This document shows positions 57,881 through 64,000 of a DNA stretch of 64,000 nt, piece by piece. Made by a program: the position numbers and the translations under genes. This stretch comes from Oceanisphaera psychrotolerans. Its GTDB lineage: Bacteria > Pseudomonadota > Gammaproteobacteria > Enterobacterales > Aeromonadaceae. Numbering within the stretch: the first letter of the stretch is position 1; every line of letters begins with the position of its first letter. The DNA lies in assembly GCF_001870485.1 (NCBI RefSeq), contig NZ_MDKE01000033.1, positions 158,928 to 222,927 of the forward strand. The letters are read 5' to 3'. The notes beneath the pieces are model-generated. The model was not told the DNA's origin. It saw nothing but the letters and a program-made list of their open reading frames with translations, and did not search any database.

Positions 57881-59173
57881 TTACAGGCGAAGATCGCTGG
57901 CGTCAGCCGGCAAGATGTACTTCAAATCATAAAGTATATGCTCAGGCCTGCACAAGGCTCGGATCTGCTCAACGCCCATGGTGGAAAATTGGTTATGTGC
58001 CACCGCCATTACAACAGCATCATATTCTCCCGCTTGCGGCTGCTCGATCGGTGTAATGGCATATTCATATTCGGCTTCTTTCGGATTGATCCAAGGATCA
58101 TAGCTGTCCACCTTAACACCGTAATCCTGCAGCTCGCTGATGATATCAACCACCTTGGTATTGCGCAGATCCGGACAGTTCTCTTTAAATGTAAGCCCCA
58201 TTACCAGAACCTTGGCTCCTTCCACATGGATTCGCTTTTTTAGCATAGCCTTGACCAACTGGCTGGCAACATAAGCGCCCATACCATCATTTAACCGACG
58301 ACCCGCCAGAATAATTTCGGGGTGATACCCCACCGACTGCGCCTTGTGAGTAAGGTAATAGGGGTCAACTCCAATACAGTGACCTCCTACCAAACCCGGG
58401 CGAAACGGAAGAAAATTCCACTTAGTACCAGCTGCTTTCAGCACCTCTTCGGTATCTATTCCAAGCTTGTTGAAGATCAGCGCCAGTTCATTGATAAGGC
58501 CGATATTCACATCACGCTGAGTGTTTTCTATCACCTTAGCGGCTTCTGCTACTTTGATGGAGCTGGCCTTGTATGTACCTGCCGTGATGATGGAGCTGTA
58601 AAGCTTATCAACAATTTCGGCAACTTCTGGTGTTGATCCTGATGTCACCTTGAGAATATTGGTTATTCGATGATCTTTGTCACCGGGATTAATCCGTTCT
58701 GGGCTATAACCGCAGAAAAAATCCTGATTAAACTTAAGACCAGATACCCGTTCCAGCACCGGAACACAGTTTTCTTCCGTAGCTCCCGGGTAGACGGTGG
58801 ACTCGTAAATAACTATATCGCCCTTTTTAAGAACCAGTCCGATGGTTTCACTGGCCTTGAGCAGTGGAGTGAGTTCAGGCTGTTTGTGCTCATTAATTGG
58901 TGTAGGAACAGTCACGATAAACACATTACAGGCTTTAAGATCATCTAGTAAGCTGCTGTATGAAAGGTGTTTGGCCCCAGCCAACTCTTCATCTTCAACT
59001 TCCAACGTACTGTCGTGGCCCTGCTGGAGTTCAGCCAAGCGTGCAGCATTAATATCAAAACCCAGTGTGGGGTATTTTTTACCGAACTCTACAGCAAGGG
59101 GGAGCCCTACGTAGCCAAGGCCGATGATGGCGACTTTTTGAATCAATGCGGTAACCAATTTAAAATTCTCCAT
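57881..59173 (-). CDS. wbpO: UDP-N-acetyl-hexosamine 6-dehydrogenase WbpO/TviB
   Basis: Encodes 430 residues. It has [47 protein letters not shown] and the catalytic-Cys motif [15 protein letters not shown], followed by [16 protein letters not shown]. The match to Pseudomonas WbpO and Salmonella TviB is clear. It oxidises C6 of UDP-HexNAc to the uronic acid. The start at 59173 ([12 protein letters not shown]) was chosen on homology. Confidence 0.93.
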   Translation of the reverse strand: MENFKLVTALIQKVAIIGLGYVGLPLAVEFGKKYPTLGFDINAARLAELQQGHDSTLEVEDEELAGAKHLSYSSLLDDLKACNVFIVTVPTPINEHKQPELTPLLKASETIGLVLKKGDIVIYESTVYPGATEENCVPVLERVSGLKFNQDFFCGYSPERINPGDKDHRITNILKVTSGSTPEVAEIVDKLYSSIITAGTYKASSIKVAEAAKVIENTQRDVNIGLINELALIFNKLGIDTEEVLKAAGTKWNFLPFRPGLVGGHCIGVDPYYLTHKAQSVGYHPEIILAGRRLNDGMGAYVASQLVKAMLKKRIHVEGAKVLVMGLTFKENCPDLRNTKVVDIISELQDYGVKVDSYDPWINPKEAEYEYAITPIEQPQAGEYDAVVMAVAHNQFSTMGVEQIRALCRPEHILYDLKYILPADASDLRL

Positions 59174-59198
59174 ATGCACTCGCATGGAATAAATGCAA

Positions 59199-60272
59199 TT
59201 ATTTCTGTCTGTAAACATCTAGATAACGTTCAGCCATTTGTTCCAACGTAAACTTTTCAGCCTGCCGTCTTGAGGATTGGGCAATGTGGCTTATTCCAAG
59301 TCTATTCAGATCAACAACAGCCTTGCGAATGCCAGCAACCCACTCATCAACAGAATCTGTTTGGTTAATTAACGTCACTGATGGATTCGACTCATCAAGC
59401 ACTTCACACAAGCCAGCAACATTGGATGCCACCACAGGTAACCCTGTTGACATACCCTCAACAGCAACCAATCCGAACCCTTCCCAAAGTGATGGAATCA
59501 ATTGAATATCTGAGGCATGAAGATGCGCTTCAATTTCATCTGACCAGCCAGCCAATTGAACCTTATTATCCAGTCTCTCACTTTTGATGATCTGCTCCAA
59601 CCGACTGCGTTCAGGGCCTTCACCGATGATGGTATAGCCCTCGACTTCGTCCCGTAGCTGTGCAATGGCACGTATGGCCGTTGCAAAATTTTTTTTTTTT
59701 GATGTTAATGAACCGACTGAAACCAAGCGCGGCAAACGATCATGCAGGCTATGCCGGTTAGCCTGTGTGTAGATACGTGACCCATTAGGTATGGTAACCA
59801 AACGCTGCGCAAGGTATGGGCCTAGCCATTTCGCCAACGATTCATGAACACCGTGGCTGATGCAAATGATCTTGGAGTAGCGTGAATACAGTAGGCGCTC
59901 GAATAACCAGAACAGAGGAATTCTGCGTCTCTTGTTAGTCGTGTTGTGCTCAGTGTAAATCAACTTTATGTTGTTTAAACCAAGTGATGCTAACGTAACA
60001 TAGAAAAAAGGCCAAGTTAGATGAACATGAACAACTAGATCATCGTTGGCACATATTAACATTTTTTTCAACAGCGACCTAATGCGAAAGATATTGAAAA
60101 GACTACGTGGATTTACACCCATAATCATTTCATTTTCTACTAAACCATCAGCACTATTGTTAAAATATATTGTAGTGGTATCTGCGCTGTATGAAAAAAA
60201 TATTTTATGTAACTCGTGAACAAGAAGTTCGGCGCCGCCACCTTTATTTGAAGAAATAAAACTTATTATCAT
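59199..60272 (-). CDS. Glycosyltransferase family 4 with an A12 tract
   Basis: Encodes 357 residues from [18 protein letters not shown], with GGTGG upstream. It has the GT-B layout: [20 protein letters not shown] in the N-domain, [21 protein letters not shown] at the linker, and the donor motif [24 protein letters not shown]. Twelve consecutive A (minus strand; 59689-59700) encode the KKKN segment, in frame here but liable to slippage. The DNA is more AT-rich than the flanks. Acceptor and donor are unknown. Confidence 0.85.
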   Translation of the reverse strand: MIISFISSNKGGGAELLVHELHKIFFSYSADTTTIYFNNSADGLVENEMIMGVNPRSLFNIFRIRSLLKKMLICANDDLVVHVHLTWPFFYVTLASLGLNNIKLIYTEHNTTNKRRRIPLFWLFERLLYSRYSKIICISHGVHESLAKWLGPYLAQRLVTIPNGSRIYTQANRHSLHDRLPRLVSVGSLTSKKKNFATAIRAIAQLRDEVEGYTIIGEGPERSRLEQIIKSERLDNKVQLAGWSDEIEAHLHASDIQLIPSLWEGFGLVAVEGMSTGLPVVASNVAGLCEVLDESNPSVTLINQTDSVDEWVAGIRKAVVDLNRLGISHIAQSSRRQAEKFTLEQMAERYLDVYRQK

Positions 60273-60714
60273 TTTACAAAACCACCAATTGGCCTTTACT
60301 ATCAACGAATGAAAATTAAGTCGGATGTAGCGTGCAACATTAAACCCTTCCCGGAACAAATCAAAAGCATTAGAAGGTATAGTGACGACGATGAACAAGT
60401 TAAGTTAGTTATTTTGGATAATTAAAACCTAACAGCTTCACCACCACTTCCTACTTTTTAACACTAAGCCGATATAAAAAATTCAATCTATATCATTGCG
60501 TTACCGATCACAACCCTGCCTATATTCAACGATCGACTTAAATATAGTCAAAATAGAGATAGCTTAGTATAAATATATGAATACAGGGAAAATAAAAAAT
60601 AAAAAAACATCAACAAGCACACTTTCAACAAGAATACTTATTCCCGTTCACACTTTGCACCTACAAAGACAAATAACGCTTCAAAAAACTGTATTATTTT
60701 TATATAAAAAAGAA
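60273..60714. other. AT-rich spacer without a recognisable gene
   Basis: The 442 nt between two glycosyltransferase genes are strongly AT-rich, with many A and T runs and stop codons in all frames. An in-frame extension of the downstream glycosyltransferase runs back to 60398 but has no good start and no recognised similarity. It may hold a promoter or be decayed coding DNA; I see no clear element. Confidence 0.5.
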
Positions 60715-61501
60715 CTATAAAACATTTAACTTTAATGCTAATGGTGCTTTTTTTTCAAAAAAAAGAATTTTCAACCTAACCAACGGAGGCATCATTGCCA
60801 AAAATATACCTTTAAACTTATTTTGATAAACCTTCCCACCCGACAATCGCTTTGCCTTAACAATCAGATCTTTGAAATTATTCCTGAGAGGGTGATTAAC
60901 ATAACTACTTTCACTAAAGTTGAATTTTATTCCTTTATTTATTGCTCGTTTGCAAAAGTCAATATCACCACCGGAAAACATGTCAGAACGAAACCCGTCA
61001 TTTAAAAAAAAACTCTTCAGAAGTCACGCTCAAATTCGCTGTCGCTGCCACTTTACTTCTCTTGTAAATCTCTTGATTTATACCAAAAATGTAATCATAA
61101 CTTTCTGTAAAATTAAGTTTATTGTTAGCTCTCATACTAAACATAATGACGGAGCCTGACAAAATCCCTTTATTATATGAATAATGAGATGCTATTTCAG
61201 AAAGCCAATTCTTATCAGGTATACAATCTGCATCTGTAAAGCTAAAAACTTTCCCTTTTGCATGTGAAGCCCCTTTGTTTCTGGCAGCATAAGACCCAGA
61301 TTTAGACTCGACAACAACAGAGCAATTATTCGGCCATGTCATTCCGCTGGGAAAATCTAAAGGGTCATTATTTACAACTATTATTTCAAATTTTTCTTTT
61401 GGGTATGATTGTGTATCTATCGCGTCCAAGCATAATTGCAACCGTTGCCAATCATGATAAGTAGGTATGATAACACTAATAAAGGGATGTTTTAAATTCA
61501 C
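60715..61501 (-). CDS. Glycosyltransferase family 2, frameshifted in an A9 tract
   Basis: The N-terminal part reads FISVIIPTYHDWQRLQLCLDAI, followed by VVNNDP, GSYAARNKGASHAKG and the DxD-like FTDADCIPDKNW, all of GT-A family 2. The frame breaks at SVTSEEFF in a T9 (minus strand) run near 61004-61012. With one T fewer it continues LNDGFRSDMFSGGDIDFCKRA to the C-terminus, giving 261 residues. The start GTG 61501 has GGA upstream. AT-rich, probably horizontally acquired. Either sequencing error or phase variation. Confidence 0.78.
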
Positions 61502-61686
61502 TATACTATCCAAATATAAAAACAACTACTAAAAAAGTAAAAGAATACAAATACAACCAATAAATATAGGGCAGGACAAATCACGAGCCCCTAATGTGCA
61601 TTCTCATTTGATGTATAAAGCCTAACTCGCTCCCCTTGTTGCATTTGGGGTAATCGCTGACAAGAACACTACTGGCTACGAAACAA

Positions 61687-61932
61687 TCAATGAGAACTAA
61701 TTAAGGATCTGCTGCCAGGTAAAGAAAGCAAGCTGAAGAAGGCTGTAAGCATCAGCGCCGTTTCAATGGTACTATCGCTGTATTGGAAACAACGTCCACT
61801 GCAGCCATGGTGCTCATGGCAATGCCACTGATTGATAGCCTGTTTATCGATCCAGAAGATGAGTGAACCGCGATTAATCAAGGCTCGATTGTACTGCCGC
61901 CAGTTACTGATGTTGTGTCGTGCCTTGCCCAT
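61687..61932 (-). pseudogene. IS5-family (IS903-group) transposase fragment
   Basis: The fragment starts MGKARHNISNWRQYNRALINR, then GSLIFWIDKQAINQW and RCFQYSDSTIETALML, matching the N-terminus of IS903-like transposases. After about 63 residues the similarity ends in unrelated sequence, and the DDE catalytic core is absent. It is a decayed remnant marking the edge of the polysaccharide cluster. Confidence 0.8.
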
Positions 61933-61991
61933 CGTTCTGCTCCTGAGTCCGTTCGTCAGGAGATCGGATCACGGGAGAAGCAGATAGTTCT

Positions 61992-62011
61992 CTGATTTAG
62001 GAAACAACGCC
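61992..62011 (-). mobile_element. Terminal inverted repeat of the IS5-family remnant
   Basis: CTGATTTAGGAAACAACGCC is the complement of GGCGTTGTTTCCTAAATCAG, close to IS903-group ends (GGCTTTGTTGAATAAATCAG as I recall). It lies 60 nt upstream of the transposase fragment, as expected for the left end. I found no matching second end, so the element is truncated. Confidence 0.7.
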
Positions 62012-62106
62012 GTTGGCCTTCGTTAAAGGCGATATCCAGCGTCCAGTGCAGCAGGTGGTGAGTAGAGCGTGCTCAGCTATATTTCCTCTTAATAGCAAGC
62101 TCGGGG

Positions 62107-63831
62107 TCAATCAAAATATATCCACGGCACCAACCCACAAACCATCCCCCCATAAACCAGCGCCAGTGGCAGCCCTGTGCGAACGTAATCCATATAGCGG
62201 TAGTTACCAGCGCTGTATACCATCAGGTTAGTTTGATAACCGTAAGGGGTTAAGAACGACGCACTTGCAGCGAAGGCGATGGTCAGCAGCAAGGGTTTGG
62301 CATCAACCTGATATTGCTCGGCTATGGCAATGCCAATGGGAAACGCCAATGCAGCGGCGGCGTTATTGGTAATCAACTCGGTCAACAGCCAGGTGGTGAG
62401 GTATAAGCCCACCAGTGCTCCCCATAATTCCCACTGAGAAAACAGGTCAATAATCTGCTCCGCCATGATATTTGCCAGTCCGGAGTTCAGCATGGCCTGG
62501 GCTACACCCAGCGCACAGCCAATGATAAGTGCCAGCTCAACCGGAGCCCGCCGGCGAATTTCCGATGCTGACAATACGCCAGACATCAGATAAACCAATA
62601 ACAGTAGCATCATGGCATCCAGCAGGCTGAGTACACTCGTGGCGGCCAGTAACAGCGCTGAAAAGAACCCCACTACTATGCTGGTACCACGCCATCCGCC
62701 GTTCTGAGTGCTGTCTGGCATGCCACTTACCATGACAAAATTACGGGCAAGATTCGGCCTGGTATTAAAGTCATCTCCAACTGCCAGCACCAATACATCA
62801 CCCGGGCGCAATGCCAGCTTGCCCAGCCCTCCCGCAAGGCGTTGGCTGCCACGGCGCACGGCCACTACGGCAGAGTCGAACTGGCTGCGAAATGCCGCAT
62901 CACGAATGGTGCTGTTAACCAGGGTTGAAGACGGGCTTATCACCACTTCTACCAAGTTACGCTGCAACAAACCGGATTGACTATGAGCAAGCTCAAGGCC
63001 GGGTAGTGCCAGCAGTTTATTCACCTCGGCCATATTGCCGGAAAACACCAACCTGTCTTCTGCCTGCAAAGCCTCGGTGGGCTTAACAGGGGACATCAGG
63101 CTCCCGTCTCGCACCAGTTCTACCAGAAACAAGGATTCAAGCTGCCTTAGCCCGGCTTCAGCCACGGTTTTACCCACCATGGGGGCAGCTGTACACAGCC
63201 TGAGCTCGGTAAAATAATGCTCGTTGATACTGTGCTCTGAAACGCCATTTTCAGGCAACAGCTTGTAGCAAAGCAGAAGCACCAACAGGCCGCCCACAAA
63301 TACCGGAGCCCCCACCAGAGTAAAGTCAAAAAACGAAAACCCCGGCAAACCGGCATTTCTGGCCAGACCATCAATAATTAGGTTGGTTGAAGTGCCTACC
63401 AATGTAAGCACACCGCCCAGAATGGCAGCATAAGAAAGTGGGATCAACAACCGGCTGGGTGCCATTACTCGATTACGCTTTATTGGCCCCATCAAGGTAG
63501 CAACAACGGCGGTGTTGTTGGTAACGGAAGAAAGCAGCCCTGCTCCACTCATCAGCTTTAGCAGCACCTTTCGTTCACTGCCTTTTAACAGCCAGCCAGC
63601 CAGATCATGCACCAGGCTGGTTTTTTCCAGTGCCAGTGAGGCTATCAAAAGCAGAAACAGGCTGAGCAGTGACTCGTTAACAAAATTCAGCAACAGCTGT
63701 TCTTTACTGAGCAAACCACTGAAATAAAAAATCAGCATGGCACCGCCAAAGGCATACAGTGGCCTGATACGAGTGAAAACTAATGTCGTAATCAGAGCAG
63801 CCAGCACGCAGGCAACAACAGCTTCACTCAT
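62107..63831 (-). CDS. SLC13-family permease with TrkA-C domains
   Basis: Encodes 574 residues. Two membrane halves (about 1-190 and 385-574) flank two RCK/TrkA-C domains (about 200-375, with LVELVRDGSLMSP and LALRPGDVLVLAVGDD). Transporter signatures are SSVTNNTAVVATLMGP with GTSTNLIIDG, and TELITNNAAAALAFPI with LTPYGYQTNLMVY. Its 4-nt overlap with cysC suggests sulfate uptake for assimilation, as in other cys-linked SLC13 proteins; that substrate is inferred. Confidence 0.87.
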   Translation of the reverse strand: MSEAVVACVLAALITTLVFTRIRPLYAFGGAMLIFYFSGLLSKEQLLLNFVNESLLSLFLLLIASLALEKTSLVHDLAGWLLKGSERKVLLKLMSGAGLLSSVTNNTAVVATLMGPIKRNRVMAPSRLLIPLSYAAILGGVLTLVGTSTNLIIDGLARNAGLPGFSFFDFTLVGAPVFVGGLLVLLLCYKLLPENGVSEHSINEHYFTELRLCTAAPMVGKTVAEAGLRQLESLFLVELVRDGSLMSPVKPTEALQAEDRLVFSGNMAEVNKLLALPGLELAHSQSGLLQRNLVEVVISPSSTLVNSTIRDAAFRSQFDSAVVAVRRGSQRLAGGLGKLALRPGDVLVLAVGDDFNTRPNLARNFVMVSGMPDSTQNGGWRGTSIVVGFFSALLLAATSVLSLLDAMMLLLLVYLMSGVLSASEIRRRAPVELALIIGCALGVAQAMLNSGLANIMAEQIIDLFSQWELWGALVGLYLTTWLLTELITNNAAAALAFPIGIAIAEQYQVDAKPLLLTIAFAASASFLTPYGYQTNLMVYSAGNYRYMDYVRTGLPLALVYGGMVCGLVPWIYFD

Positions 63832-64000
63832 TCAAAAACAGAGCCCAACAAAACACCCTTTTCTTTAAGTAATTGGATCACTTCATCGGCTGCTTCGTCG
63901 GCACTAAGCCGCGTGGTATCCAGGTGGATTTCCGCCGCTTCCGGCTGCTCGTAGGCCGAGTCGATGCCGGTGAAGTTTTTCAGCTCGCCGCGACGGGCTT
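63828..64000 (-). CDS. cysC: Adenylylsulfate kinase CysC (C-terminal part)
   Basis: Only the last 57 or so codons are in the window. They read RRGELKNFTGIDSAYEQPEAAEIHLDT in sections, ending LLKEKGVLLGSVFE, the conserved APS kinase C-terminus. The stop overlaps the permease start by 4 nt (ATGA), implying one operon. CysC makes PAPS from APS and ATP. Confidence 0.93.
   Translation of the reverse strand, partial: ARRGELKNFTGIDSAYEQPEAAEIHLDTTRLSADEAADEVIQLLKEKGVLLGSVFE

Noticed and set aside
61933..62106. Possible small gene between the IS remnant and the SLC13 gene
   Set aside because: Apart from the IS terminal repeat, no frame has a plausible start, ribosome site or similarity.
1..64000. 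CRISPR arrays, prophage genes, toxin-antitoxin pairs or defence systems
   Set aside because: No regular spaced repeats and no proteins of those families were seen.

Overview
The window is chromosomal DNA of a polar-flagellate marine-type gammaproteobacterium. Gene order (fliD-flaG-flagellin-flgL...flgB-cheR-cheV // flgA-flgM-flgN // flgP-flgO // flgT) and protein character resemble Vibrio/Aeromonas relatives; an Aeromonadales member such as Oceanimonas, Oceanisphaera or Zobellella is my guess. Base composition is GC-rich except in the polysaccharide genes near 59.2-61.6 kb.

Layout. (1) 1-19.9 kb: polar flagellum and chemotaxis. Rod, hook, rings, junction proteins, flagellin, FlaG and the start of FliD read leftward. 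flgA-flgM-flgN and flgT read rightward, with flgP/flgO leftward between them. Clear sigma-28 motifs precede flagellin (two in tandem), flgM and flgO, and sigma-54 motifs precede flgB and flgF, fitting a hierarchical cascade. (2) 20.0-30.3 kb: tRNA-Arg(CCT), an SDR oxidoreductase, DUF1904, TraB/GumN, DUF3149, an M32 carboxypeptidase, DUF393, a KAS III, a conserved unknown, tRNA-Tyr(GTA), a patatin, tilS, an M48 lipoprotein and a decayed GGDEF fragment. (3) 30.3-49.5 kb: the conserved leftward block rpsB-tsf-pyrH-frr-uppS-cdsA-dxr-rseP-bamA-skp-lpxD-fabZ-lpxA-lpxB-rnhB-dnaE-accA, with hairpin terminators between the translation genes. (4) map, then a leftward surface-polysaccharide cluster (50.7-61.5 kb): O-antigen ligase/polymerase-like protein, WbpM-like dehydratase, initiating sugar transferase, epimerase, three glycosyltransferases, wbpP and wbpO (UDP-GalNAcA synthesis). 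No flippase is visible. (5) A decayed IS5-family remnant, then an SLC13/TrkA-C permease overlapping the end of cysC.

The most important caution: seven genes (flgH, flgM, fabH-like, bamA, cdsA, the ligase and a family-2 glycosyltransferase) are each broken by one 1-2 nt indel and read through once it is undone. bamA and cdsA are normally essential, so most of these are probably sequence errors. The two in A-tracts of polysaccharide genes, plus an in-frame A12 tract in a third, could instead be phase-variable. I did not find a convincing undescribed multi-gene system. The most novel-looking material is non-coding: a composite palindromic element at 2.55-2.85 kb, a recurring CTCACG-type intergenic repeat, and tandem sigma-28 promoters.
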